A stretch of DNA of 32,901 nt from SIG299 sp964632165 (GCA_964632165.1 CAZWCZ010000022.1:1-32901), one strand, 5' to 3'. Positions 7,198-15,660 are shown, counted from the stretch's first letter. The notes: generated by a model not told the origin, from the letters alone. Numbers and translations are program-made.

Positions 7198-9534
7198 TTA
7201 CTCTTCAAATGATAAAACAGTAACCGAATGTTTCGGGAACGTATGGTAAAGACGGTTCCCTGTCAGTACGCTTTCCTTGCTTTCCGGAACAATGTTCTCC
7301 GGTGTTTCCCATGTATTTTCCGCCGTCAGAGCGTGCCCGGCCAGCTGCGTTATCGTCACTTTGGATTTCGCACTTCCTTTTAATATCAGCTCGGTTTCCT
7401 TCTCTTCTCCTGTCAGATTAACAGCCTTTACTATTGTGCGCTGTCGGCCGTCCGTCCTCAGTTCCGTGCTGGCACAGACATATAATTCTTCAATTTCCGG
7501 CAATGCATTTACGGTATCGTTATACAATTCTCCGTTCACATAAGTACGGATCCTTCTTCCATCCACTTCAAGACGCAGGCAATATTCTTCATCAGTCACA
7601 TGAAAAATGCGATGCGATATGACCGAACTTCTTCCGTTGTGGAAAGAAGTCAGATTGCAGTCCCAGTTATCCCAGCCGCCAAACTCCCATAACGTACTTT
7701 CCTGCGCAGTCTTTCCTACATTGATACGCAGCCCCTTTCTGCCTTTACTTCTCTGAAACTTAAATTCCAGTGTGTATCCGGCGCTTTCCGTATGCAGTAA
7801 GGTATGCTCTTTGTTTTCTGTCGTAACTGTAATGTCAGAAAACTCCGTCACTTTCCCACCATCTGTGACGCGTATGTCGAAAATCCGTCCTTCGATATCA
7901 TTTCCGCCGATGGTAATGTCCCCCGACAACGTCTTTGTTCCCGAAAGAGAAATCACTTCCGACAATCCGTCCAGTTCCACTTTTACCTCATCCGTTCCCT
8001 GATTTATCATGAACATTTTCTGCACCTCGTAATTCGGTGTCTTTAAAACTGCATGATTGTTAAAAAACAGCATGTCCGGACGCCAATTGACATAATCCAC
8101 ATTGCATAACATCGGTGCATAGCAGGCAAGTGACACTGCTTTTGCACGTTCCAGATGAGTCATATAGGCTGCCTCGACAATGGCATTATAATATGTATTT
8201 CCCCAGGACGCATATTCTCCAAGAAATACTTTCGGTCCGTTTTCATCATAATCTTCGTAATGGTGCATATTGCCAAGGAACCATTCCGGAGAAGAATAGT
8301 AATGCTCATCAACAAGATCCGAACCATATTTCTTTGCCGAACGCCATCCTGCTTCATAGCCTTCTCCCACCGCAAACGGACCGGCGGTATTGATGATCTT
8401 TATCTGCGGATAGCGTTCTCTGATTGCCGTATGGAAATACGGATATCTTTCAAAAAATCCGTCTCCGATCTCTTCATTTCCAATACCGATATATTCTAAT
8501 CCAAACGGCTCCGGATGCCCCATTTCGGCACGTACGCGTCCATACGGTGTGGAGATGTCTCCGGTTGCAAACTCGATCAGATCCAGAGTTTCCTGTACCC
8601 AGTAGCCGATTTCTTCCAGCGGTACCCCCTCTCCCCTGTGCGGATTAAACCCTCCCGGTACAACCGGCAGAGGCTTCGCTCCGATTTCCTCACAAAAACA
8701 GAAGTATTCATAATATCCAAGTCCCAATGTCTGATTGTATCCCCAGTTGCTCCGCCATGTCGGGCGTTCTTCCACCGGCCCCAGTGTCCTCCTCCAACGG
8801 TACATGGAATTTCTGTCGTATTCGTTCAGGCTTCCGTCATGTGTCAGACAACCTCCCGGAAAACGCATGAATTTCGGTTTCATTTCTTTTAGTGCTTCCG
8901 CAATATCCCTCCGGAGACCGCCCTTTTTCTGAAGGAAGGTATCCTGTGGGAATAAAGAGACCATATCAAGATCGCAGTCGGCTCCATCCGGAAAGGTAAG
9001 CACCAAACGTCCGTTTACCGTCGTTTTCTTTGCCGAAAGGACCATTTCATACTTCTTCCAATCTCCGTCTTTCTCCAATGTCAGAGCAGCATCTTCCGTG
9101 CAGATTTCTCCGTTTTCTTCTACCGTTACTTTTACACCTACTGTGTTTTCAGAAGATCCGCCACATGTCGTATGCTTTCTTGCATAAAAAGAAAAGTCAT
9201 ACCGTTTTCCTTTTTCCAGGAACATTCCGGTATTAAATCCCGTATTCCGGATAAACTCTCCCGGTGCTGCCTTTACATGCACATAATGAATGTTTTCTTT
9301 ATGGATCGGATCTTCCGTCAGTATTTCCCATACCACATTTTCTGATTTTTCCCACGCCGTAAAGCTGTGATAATCATGCCGGTCTATCGGGTCAAATTCA
9401 AACGAACGGTTTTGTACCATTTCTGCATACAAACCTCCGTCTGCCGCATGATTGATATCTTCAAAAAACAGACCGTACAGATCTCCCAGCTTTTTATACG
9501 CTTCATCCTGACAGATGGTTACTGTTTTCTTCAT
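7198..9534 (-). CDS. GH51 alpha-L-arabinofuranosidase with extra C-terminal domain
   Basis: 778 residues, no signal peptide, so cytoplasmic. It removes terminal alpha-L-arabinofuranose from imported arabino-oligosaccharides by a retaining mechanism. The family start LGDLYGLFFEDINHAADGGLYAEMVQNRSFEF is split across residues ~16-47. A CBM-like beta domain spans ~60-200, and the TIM barrel starts near RFPGGCLTHDG. The acid/base is Glu354 in GIGNEEIGDG and the nucleophile Glu440 in FLGEYASWGN. After the usual C-terminal beta-sandwich begins, residues ~590-690 (GGWDNWDCNL, HRIFHVTDEEYCLRLEVDGR, YVNGELYND) look like an inserted concanavalin-like carbohydrate-binding module, which makes the protein longer than the ~500-residue bacterial AbfA type. 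AAGGAGAAG precedes ATG 9534. It lies 34 bp after the GH127 gene and 15 bp before hflX. Confidence 0.93.
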   Translation of the reverse strand: MKKTVTICQDEAYKKLGDLYGLFFEDINHAADGGLYAEMVQNRSFEFDPIDRHDYHSFTAWEKSENVVWEILTEDPIHKENIHYVHVKAAPGEFIRNTGFNTGMFLEKGKRYDFSFYARKHTTCGGSSENTVGVKVTVEENGEICTEDAALTLEKDGDWKKYEMVLSAKKTTVNGRLVLTFPDGADCDLDMVSLFPQDTFLQKKGGLRRDIAEALKEMKPKFMRFPGGCLTHDGSLNEYDRNSMYRWRRTLGPVEERPTWRSNWGYNQTLGLGYYEYFCFCEEIGAKPLPVVPGGFNPHRGEGVPLEEIGYWVQETLDLIEFATGDISTPYGRVRAEMGHPEPFGLEYIGIGNEEIGDGFFERYPYFHTAIRERYPQIKIINTAGPFAVGEGYEAGWRSAKKYGSDLVDEHYYSSPEWFLGNMHHYEDYDENGPKVFLGEYASWGNTYYNAIVEAAYMTHLERAKAVSLACYAPMLCNVDYVNWRPDMLFFNNHAVLKTPNYEVQKMFMINQGTDEVKVELDGLSEVISLSGTKTLSGDITIGGNDIEGRIFDIRVTDGGKVTEFSDITVTTENKEHTLLHTESAGYTLEFKFQRSKGRKGLRINVGKTAQESTLWEFGGWDNWDCNLTSFHNGRSSVISHRIFHVTDEEYCLRLEVDGRRIRTYVNGELYNDTVNALPEIEELYVCASTELRTDGRQRTIVKAVNLTGEEKETELILKGSAKSKVTITQLAGHALTAENTWETPENIVPESKESVLTGNRLYHTFPKHSVTVLSFEE

Positions 9535-9568
9535 TTTACACTTCTCCTTTTTGTATCATAATGCCGTT

Positions 9569-11530
9569 TTATGCTTCCGGAAGCCACACTCTCATTTCCG
9601 TCAGTCCACGGTTTCCCCAGGCATAATACGGAATCGCCGTGATCGTGACCGGTTCCTTTTCCGGTCGTTCTGACAGATATAATGCTTCCGTCCTTTTCGT
9701 TCGGAATCCGGGTATCTTCAGAATACGGACCCCGGACAACAGTTCCGGCTGATATTCCCCAACTTCCATGTGCCCGCCCCCTACAAACAGTCCGAGTACA
9801 TCTGAGTCATTATCAATCCCCTCCGCACAATAGATCAGCGGACCGCGCCGGATGGCGACCTTACCGTTATTTTCCGCCACCGCCGGATTTGCATAGATCT
9901 TTTCACCATGCATACTCATGTAAAAAGTAATGGTGTCTCCGTCCGCAAACTCCTTACCGATATACAGGTAACCGTCTTTATACACTGCCTTTTGCGTTGT
10001 TTCCACACCATGTTCCTTTGACTTTGCACCAATCGTTGTATCATTCCATTTCACATTCCACTTATGACACCAGCCCGGCATACGGATAGCAAGCGTAAAA
10101 GCAGCCTTCTTTCCCTCCGGCACCTCCACACGGTACACAACCGTTTTATCATACGGATATCCGGTTTCTACATGCAGCTTCCACCCTTTTGTCTGCGTCA
10201 GATCCAGTTCTCCGCCGACATACAGATGCGAAAATATGGTATCTTCCGTTTCCGTCCAGGCATACTCCGCAATCGAAGTCAGAGTCCTTGCTACGTTTGG
10301 CGGGCAGCAGGCACATCCAAACCACTTTGGTCTCTGCGGCAATACATGATGGTATCCTGCCGTTTCTCCACTGATGCCTGGAATCACTTCCAGCGGATTG
10401 ACATAGAAAAACCTTTTTCCGTCCAGCTGCATACCGGCAAGTACCGTATTGTAAAGTGCCTGCTCCATAACATCTGCATACCTGCTGTCTTTTTTTAAGT
10501 TGAGCATCCGGTTGGCAAAAAACATCAGTCCGATGGAAGCACAGGTTTCCGCATATACCGTATCATTCGGCAGATGATAATCTTTTGTAAACGCTTCTCC
10601 ATGCACCGTAGAACCAATCCCTCCGGTCACATACATCCGCTGTGTTACAATGTTGTTCCAAAGTGTTTCACAGGCAGTTATCAGGGATTCTTCCTTTGTT
10701 TCTGCTGCCAGATCCGCCATGCCGGTATAAAGATATACCGCACGCACTGCATGCCCCACTGCTTTTTTCTGTTCACGCACCGGTGCATAATTTTGCGCAT
10801 ATTCCTTATCGTCCGGATTCATTCCCCAGACTTTCCATCCTTTTTCTTTGGCTTCCTTCTTATAAAAATCAGAATCGACCCCGCGCACATTAATAAAATG
10901 TGCCGCCAGTTCTTTATACTTTTCTTTTTTTGTTGCATGATACATACGCATCAGTGCCAGTTCAACTTCCGGATGTCCCGGATATCCTTCCGCACCATCT
11001 GTAATGAAGTGACGATACATATGGTCTGCCATCTTTTCCATGATCTTGAGCAGACTGTCCTTTCCGGTTGCTTCATAGTAGGCAACTGCTGCTTCCATCA
11101 TATGTCCGGCGCAATAAAGTTCATGTGCCTCCTGAAGATTCGTCCATTTTCTGTCCGGTTCCTTTACCGTAAAATACGTATTTAGATACCCGTCTTCATA
11201 TTGTGCACTGCCGATCAGTGCAATCATTTCATCCAGCCGCCGTTCCAACGCCTCGTCCGGATGATTGACCAGGGAATAAGCTGCCGCTTCCAGCCATTTT
11301 GCCACATCAGAATCCTGAAATACCATTCCGTAAAATTCACGGGAACATTCTCCTTCCTTTAAAACCTGTGCTGCAAGACGAAAGTTTTCCACTGCATGGC
11401 TTTTTTCTGCATCCGGTATCTCATCCAAAAGTGCCTTTTCCTGATACGGAATGACCTGTTCTGCAACCAATGCCTCATATGCACCGAGAAATTTATCCTG
11501 TAAATGAAACTTTCTAAGTAAACTACTCAT
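9569..11530 (-). CDS. GH127 beta-L-arabinofuranosidase
   Basis: 653 residues from ATG 11530, chosen because GAAAGGAACAGTTGAT precedes it and the protein then begins in the family-typical way (MSSLLRKFHLQDKFLG). A longer in-frame extension to 11638 would run through the promoter. GH127 enzymes (HypBA1 type) release beta-L-arabinofuranose using a zinc-bound cysteine nucleophile. The zinc/nucleophile set is present: Glu328 and Cys330 (AETCAS) and Cys408 and Cys409 (CCPPN). MYVTGGIGS and the alpha/alpha-barrel helices are conserved. No signal peptide. It is the first gene of the arabinose-polymer run. Together with GH51 this cell can remove both alpha- and beta-linked arabinofuranose, as found in hydroxyproline-rich glycoproteins and pectin side chains. 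Confidence 0.92.
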   Translation of the reverse strand: MSSLLRKFHLQDKFLGAYEALVAEQVIPYQEKALLDEIPDAEKSHAVENFRLAAQVLKEGECSREFYGMVFQDSDVAKWLEAAAYSLVNHPDEALERRLDEMIALIGSAQYEDGYLNTYFTVKEPDRKWTNLQEAHELYCAGHMMEAAVAYYEATGKDSLLKIMEKMADHMYRHFITDGAEGYPGHPEVELALMRMYHATKKEKYKELAAHFINVRGVDSDFYKKEAKEKGWKVWGMNPDDKEYAQNYAPVREQKKAVGHAVRAVYLYTGMADLAAETKEESLITACETLWNNIVTQRMYVTGGIGSTVHGEAFTKDYHLPNDTVYAETCASIGLMFFANRMLNLKKDSRYADVMEQALYNTVLAGMQLDGKRFFYVNPLEVIPGISGETAGYHHVLPQRPKWFGCACCPPNVARTLTSIAEYAWTETEDTIFSHLYVGGELDLTQTKGWKLHVETGYPYDKTVVYRVEVPEGKKAAFTLAIRMPGWCHKWNVKWNDTTIGAKSKEHGVETTQKAVYKDGYLYIGKEFADGDTITFYMSMHGEKIYANPAVAENNGKVAIRRGPLIYCAEGIDNDSDVLGLFVGGGHMEVGEYQPELLSGVRILKIPGFRTKRTEALYLSERPEKEPVTITAIPYYAWGNRGLTEMRVWLPEA

Positions 11531-11606
11531 ATCAACTGTTCCTTTCACCACTTTTTTACCAAACGTGTGTAAAACAAAATTTCGGGATACACATAGATAT
11601 GTTAGC

Positions 11607-11615
11607 ATTTTACCA
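11607..11615 (-). promoter_or_regulatory. Extended -10 promoter of the GH127-GH51-hflX operon
   Basis: Reading the minus strand, TGG immediately precedes TAAAAT (11612-11607), an extended -10 element (TGn plus a TATAAT-like hexamer). The -35 position holds only a weak TATTTT, overlapped by a tandem 11-bp repeat. Transcription would start near 11600, leaving a leader of about 70 nt. A weak -35 covered by repeats is the architecture expected of an activator-dependent or tightly repressed promoter. Confidence 0.55.
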
Positions 11616-11616
11616 T

Positions 11617-11638
11617 GCGAAATACAAGCAAAATACAA
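11617..11638 (-). repeat. Tandem 11-bp direct repeat at the operon promoter (candidate operator)
   Basis: Two adjacent 11-mers, TTGTATTTTGC then TTGTATTTCGC on the minus strand, match at 10 of 11 positions and lie directly upstream of the extended -10. The period of 11 bp places both on the same face of the helix. The position over the -35 suggests a regulator-binding site. The factor is unknown; an AraC-type or LacI-type sugar regulator is a guess. Confidence 0.5.
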
Positions 11639-11653
11639 ATATTTTTCTTCTCG

Positions 11654-13255
11654 TTATCTTGGAAGACTGTTCGCAAAACAAAGCCTTCCCCATCCCGAAA
11701 TTGGGTTTGGATATTCTTCCTGCGGAAGCCTTACCGCACCTTTCAAAAGATATTCCCGCAGCTTCTCTCCATACAAGAACGGATCGTTTTCCTCTACGAT
11801 CCCCCACTGCATCAACAGTGCTGCCGCCCCGCTCACAAACGGCGTTGCCATAGAAGTTCCTGTCCTCGTGCTGTATCCTCCTCCCGGTGCACAGGATACG
11901 ATTTCCACTCCCGGTGCTACCAGATCAGGTTTGTTCCGCCCGGACTGCCTCGCTTCCCCTCTTCCGGAAAACGGAGCCGTTGCCAGTGTAGCAAAATCAT
12001 ACGCCCCGACAGAAATCACATTTTCCGCCGTCGCCGGCACGGTCAGTGTACGCTCAGGTGTCGGGATCAAAAAACCGCTTTCCTGATTTAAGCTCCTACG
12101 CACCATCCAGATATCGTATTCTCCGTGCACAATATTTTCCGGTATGAGCCGAATGCGAAAAGTCCCTTCCTGCAGCCTTTCTCCCTCTGACTCAATCCTT
12201 ATACGGATCTCCTCCAGATTCTGGTACACGGTCGGCCCAAAAGTGCGGATCTGAACAGAGTTTCCCACTCCCTCTGCTTCTACCTCCACCTGGAACTCAT
12301 CCGCATAACTTTTCCACAGCTGCAGTTCAATGCTTTGTTCTCCGGCTCCTGCCAAAATCTCTGCTTCTACAAGTTCATCGTTTTTTAATTTCCCTCCTGC
12401 ATGACTTCTGCCTACGCCCTCATTTCCCATTCCGACGCAAGCCACACATTTTGCCATTGGGATGACTGTATCCAGATAGGTTTCCAAAAGGCTCTTCCCG
12501 TTATGTGCTCCTGCATTGGTTCCATAACTGAAATTCAGCACCAACGGCATATTCCTCTTCTGAGAAAACCGAATACAAAAATCTACCCCTTCCATCAGTC
12601 CTGCCGTATTGACCGAAGATATGCTTCCCCTGCTGTTCTGTCTTAACTTTACGATCAAAAGTTCGCTTCCCGGAGCAGCCCCTCGGTAGCGTCCGTCCGA
12701 TGCTCTTCCGTTTCCTGCGGCAATTCCCGCCACATGAGTTCCGTGTCCTGAAATATCTCTTTCCGGCACGATCCGTTCCCTGTTGCTTTCGTCTTTTTGT
12801 TCCAATGCCAGATTGATCTGTTCTTCGGAATACAGACTCCCTAAAGGATATCCTTGCGGCGGAACCCCTAAATCAGACGTCTGATCCCATAAGACCGCAA
12901 TCCTCGTTGTTCCGTCTTCCCTTCTGAAATCCGGATGTGTATAGTCGATCCCGGAATCCAATATTCCCATCAAAACTCCGCTTCCATCCAGACGGTCTGT
13001 TACATTCTGTGCCGTCGGCCTGAAATTCAGACATGAGATACTTCTTCCCGACTCTGCCTGTGCAAACAGTTCTTCCGACCTCTCTGCATACAAAATCCCG
13101 GGGTTTCTAAGAAACTCCCCTGCCTCCTGCGGCAGGAGCGTTACAATTTTATAATTTCCAAGAAGTTCTGTAATCTGTACCGGACTTTTCCCGTCATAGC
13201 TCCAGTTCTCCTGCGTGAGAAGTATCCACTCTTCCATAATTTCACTCATTTTCAT
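11654..13255 (-). CDS. S8 subtilisin-like protease, Csp-like with jellyroll insertion
   Basis: 533 residues with an intact triad: Asp100 (GILDSGIDY), His171 (SGHGTHVAG) and Ser468 (GTSMATP). The oxyanion Asn is in GMGNEGVG. Between that Asn and the Ser, about residues 285-400, lies a beta-rich insertion (VEAEILAGAGEQSIELQLW to EYDIWMVRRSLN) that matches the jellyroll domain of clostridial Csp germination proteases. The ~85-residue N-terminus looks like a short intramolecular prodomain. There is no signal peptide or membrane anchor. Csp proteases activate the spore cortex hydrolase SleC, but Lachnospiraceae carry many paralogues of unclear function, so a germination role is not claimed. The initiation region is weak: no clear Shine-Dalgarno before ATG 13255, and in-frame ATGs at residues 3 and 7 are alternatives. 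It reads toward the GH127 promoter and I see no terminator after it. Confidence 0.85.
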   Translation of the reverse strand: MKMSEIMEEWILLTQENWSYDGKSPVQITELLGNYKIVTLLPQEAGEFLRNPGILYAERSEELFAQAESGRSISCLNFRPTAQNVTDRLDGSGVLMGILDSGIDYTHPDFRREDGTTRIAVLWDQTSDLGVPPQGYPLGSLYSEEQINLALEQKDESNRERIVPERDISGHGTHVAGIAAGNGRASDGRYRGAAPGSELLIVKLRQNSRGSISSVNTAGLMEGVDFCIRFSQKRNMPLVLNFSYGTNAGAHNGKSLLETYLDTVIPMAKCVACVGMGNEGVGRSHAGGKLKNDELVEAEILAGAGEQSIELQLWKSYADEFQVEVEAEGVGNSVQIRTFGPTVYQNLEEIRIRIESEGERLQEGTFRIRLIPENIVHGEYDIWMVRRSLNQESGFLIPTPERTLTVPATAENVISVGAYDFATLATAPFSGRGEARQSGRNKPDLVAPGVEIVSCAPGGGYSTRTGTSMATPFVSGAAALLMQWGIVEENDPFLYGEKLREYLLKGAVRLPQEEYPNPISGWGRLCFANSLPR

Positions 13256-13312
13256 TTTACGTTCTTATTACTATATTCCATAAATATCAGATGTTGCCGT
13301 CCGCACAGGAAC

Positions 13313-13348
13313 AAAAAAGGAACTGCACATGGCTACAGTTCCTTTTTT
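13313..13348. terminator. Intrinsic terminator after the feo locus
   Basis: A 13-bp perfect inverted repeat, AAAAAAGGAACTG at 13313-13325 and CAGTTCCTTTTTT at 13336-13348, with a 10-nt loop. A run of T follows the stem on either strand. It ends the minus-strand feoB/Cys-rich peptide transcript 17 bp past the last stop and insulates the S8 protease gene from it. Confidence 0.85.
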
Positions 13349-13364
13349 CTTGTCCCTATATCAT

Positions 13365-13538
13365 TTATTTTTTAGGAGTAGTTTTTGATTTCTGTTCTGA
13401 ACAATGATGAGAACAGGTTTTGCTGTACGGGCATCCAATACACTTCGCACCACGTTTTTTTTCTTTTATAATATACGTCGCTGCCAAACCAACCACCGCC
13501 AGGAGAATCAGAATAATGATAATATCCGCTGCCGTCAT
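13365..13538 (-). CDS. FeoB-associated Cys-rich membrane protein
   Basis: 57 residues from ATG 13538, chosen because AGAGG lies seven bases upstream; a TTG 33 bp further up has no such support. One N-terminal transmembrane helix (ADIIIILILLAVVGLAATYII) ends in a lysine-rich KEKKRG stop, so the C-terminus is probably cytoplasmic. It carries four cysteines and a His pair: CIGCPYSKTCSHHC. This layout is that of the small FeoB-associated Cys-rich proteins found after feoB in Bacillota, thought to help iron transfer or FeoB assembly. Direct biochemical function is not established. It lies 51 bp downstream of feoB in the same transcript. Confidence 0.85.
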   Translation of the reverse strand: MTAADIIIILILLAVVGLAATYIIKEKKRGAKCIGCPYSKTCSHHCSEQKSKTTPKK

Positions 13539-13589
13539 ACAAAACCTCTTTTCCAAAATAACCTGCCGCAAATGGCGGCTGTTTTCCTT

Positions 13590-15569
13590 TTATGCTGTCT
13601 GTTTCTTTCCCTTTATTGCCAGGGTAATGATCACTGCGGCAATTACTGCCACTGCGATCAGTCCAGGTATAAATCCGGCTCCAACACTGCCGGTTGTGAT
13701 CAGAGTACCGATCTGATATACCAAAAATGCTACCGTATATCCGGTTGCAAACTGCAGGCCGACTCCGCCCCAGAACCACTTCTTATCGCCGATTTCCGAA
13801 CGCATCGCACCAAGAGCAGCAAAACAAGGAGGTGTATAAAGATTAAACATCAGATATGCAAGTGCCGCTACTTTCGTGATCGCCATTGCTGTTACTACCG
13901 CATTGCCGTCCCCGACCAAAACTAACTCTTCCGTATCAATAACACCGGTCAGACCATAGCATACGGCAAGGGTTGCTACTACATTTTCCTTTGCAATGAA
14001 ACCGGTTACTGCTGCCGCTGCAAGCTGCCAAGCTGCCACTCCGACGATTGGGACCAAAAGAACCGCGATCGGAGAAGCGATCGTTGCAAGGATTGAAGTA
14101 TTTGCAGCATCCTCTTCTACCACCTGAAGACTCCAGTCAAACGTCTGCATAATATGTACTACTGCATTGCACACCAGGATGATAGTTCCGGCCTTAATGA
14201 TGTAAGCCTTACCACGCTCCAGCATGGATGACGTTGCTCTCTTTAAGCTTGGAGCCTTATATTCCGGAAGTTCAATGATAAAGAACGATTTCTTGTACTT
14301 ATATCCCGTGATTGCCTTTACAAGCAGTGCACCAAGTAAGATTAAAAGTATCCCTGAAAAATACATCAAAGGTGCTACCCACCATTCATTTCCGAAAAAC
14401 GCTGCTGCAAACAGTGCAATAACGGGAAGCTTTGCACCACATGGCATAAACGGTGTCAGCATAGCTGTTGCTCTGCGCTCTCTTTCACTGCGGATGGTAC
14501 GGCAGGCCATAACACCAGGGATGGCGCATCCGATACCGACAACCATAGGGATAACCGACTTACCGGAAAGTCCTACTTTCTTAAAGATCGGATCAAGCAC
14601 TACTGTTGCACGAGCCATATAACCACAGTCTTCCAGCAAAGCAATCAGGAAGTACATTACCATAACAAGCGGAAGGAATCCGACTACTGCTATCACACCG
14701 CCAATAATACCATCTACCAGTAAAGACTGCAAGAACGGATTGGCATTTTCCACAAGTCCTGCTATCCATTCCTGGAAACTTTCCAAAACTCCGGTCAGCC
14801 ATTCAGCAATCCAGGTCCCGACGGTCGTCTGTGAAATGTAAAACACAAGGAACATGATCACAGCAAAAATCGGGATGCCAAACCACGGATTGGTCAAAAT
14901 ATTGTCTAACTTATCCTGTCTGTTCTTCTTTCTTGTCAGTACTTTACGATTTTCTACTGCATTTACTACCTGTTTTACAAACTCAAAGCGCTTTCGGTCT
15001 TCTGCCTCTACCGCTTTTCTGTCTGTCATATCAATATTCCCCTGTGTATAAGGAGCTTTCTGCCCCTGTCCCTTCAAAGAAGCTGCCTGCTCCACCACTG
15101 CCTTCAAACCATTTTCGCCGGAAACCGTAGATATCGTCCGGATAACCGGGCAGCCGAGTTTCTTTGATAACAGATCTACATTGATCTTTGTTTCTTTCTT
15201 CTCGTTAATATCGCTCTTATTTAAAGCAACTACAACCGGAACTCCAAGTTCCAGAAGCTGTGTGGTAAAGAACAGGCTTCTGCTTAGATTCGTTGCATCC
15301 ACAATATTAATAATAACATCCGGATTCTCGTTCTTTACATAGCTGCTTGTGATACTCTCCTCTGATGTAAACGGAGACATGGAATAAGCACCCGGAAGGT
15401 CAACCGCGATCAGTTCTTCTTCCCCTTCATAAAAATATTTTTTGATCGGATGCTCTTTCTTTTCTACCGTAACACCGGCCCAGTTGCCGACCTTTTCACT
15501 TCTTCCGGTCAGAGCATTGTACATGGTGGTTTTCCCACTGTTAGGATTACCTGTTAATGCAATTCTCAT
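13590..15569 (-). CDS. feoB: Ferrous iron transporter FeoB
   Basis: 659 residues from ATG 15569 (TGAGGACAAAA upstream). A GTG at 15581 is in frame but overlaps the binding site. The N-terminal cytoplasmic G domain has P-loop GNPNSGKTT (7-15), GVTVEKKEH switch I, DLPGAYSM (G3) and NKSD (G4). A helical GDI-like region follows, then the membrane part with gate motifs (LLEDCGYMARAT, GIGCAIPGVMACRT and MPCGAKLPV) containing the conserved cysteines. The C-terminal half has the second gate repeat and several helices. It imports Fe(II) across the cytoplasmic membrane driven or gated by nucleotide hydrolysis. It has its own upstream operator copy and sits behind a stem-loop that separates it from feoA. 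Confidence 0.96.
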   Translation of the reverse strand: MRIALTGNPNSGKTTMYNALTGRSEKVGNWAGVTVEKKEHPIKKYFYEGEEELIAVDLPGAYSMSPFTSEESITSSYVKNENPDVIINIVDATNLSRSLFFTTQLLELGVPVVVALNKSDINEKKETKINVDLLSKKLGCPVIRTISTVSGENGLKAVVEQAASLKGQGQKAPYTQGNIDMTDRKAVEAEDRKRFEFVKQVVNAVENRKVLTRKKNRQDKLDNILTNPWFGIPIFAVIMFLVFYISQTTVGTWIAEWLTGVLESFQEWIAGLVENANPFLQSLLVDGIIGGVIAVVGFLPLVMVMYFLIALLEDCGYMARATVVLDPIFKKVGLSGKSVIPMVVGIGCAIPGVMACRTIRSERERRATAMLTPFMPCGAKLPVIALFAAAFFGNEWWVAPLMYFSGILLILLGALLVKAITGYKYKKSFFIIELPEYKAPSLKRATSSMLERGKAYIIKAGTIILVCNAVVHIMQTFDWSLQVVEEDAANTSILATIASPIAVLLVPIVGVAAWQLAAAAVTGFIAKENVVATLAVCYGLTGVIDTEELVLVGDGNAVVTAMAITKVAALAYLMFNLYTPPCFAALGAMRSEIGDKKWFWGGVGLQFATGYTVAFLVYQIGTLITTGSVGAGFIPGLIAVAVIAAVIITLAIKGKKQTA

Positions 15570-15610
15570 TTTTGTCCTCACTCCTCTTTTTGTTTTTCCG
15601 GTATAACTTT

Positions 15611-15628
15611 AGTTAGATTCAACTAACT
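15611..15628 (-). promoter_or_regulatory. Metalloregulator-type palindrome before feoB
   Basis: AGTTAG, six bases (attcaa), CTAACT: the same palindrome architecture and half-sites as the copy upstream of feoA. It lies 42 bp before the feoB start codon. The TTAG/CTAA half-sites recall DtxR/IdeR-family iron regulators. I do not see a convincing -35/-10 pair around it, so it may block an internal promoter or act as a roadblock to read-through from feoA. Confidence 0.7.
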
Positions 15629-15637
15629 TTATGCCGT

Positions 15638-15660
15638 AAAAAGTGGCCGGTTACCCAGCC
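15638..15660 (-). terminator. Short stem-loop with U-tract between feoA and feoB
   Basis: On the minus strand GGCTGG, loop GTAA (a GNRA tetraloop) and CCGGCC form a six-pair stem (one G-U), followed by ACTTTTTA. It begins five bases after the feoA stop. It is short for an intrinsic terminator but has the right order of elements, so partial termination between feoA and feoB is plausible. Confidence 0.5.

Noticed and set aside
10574..11185. 203-residue open frame on plus, antisense to GH127
   Set aside because: It mirrors a well-conserved GH127 gene; its Cys/His/Phe-rich translation is typical of antisense frames in these genes.
11531..11638. 36-residue N-terminal extension of GH127
   Set aside because: It would run through the extended -10 and repeat, while ATG 11530 has a proper Shine-Dalgarno and the family-typical N-terminus.
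13404..13925. 173-residue plus-strand frame across feoB and the Cys-rich protein
   Set aside because: It spans the intergenic gap and two confident minus-strand genes and has no start context or known domain.
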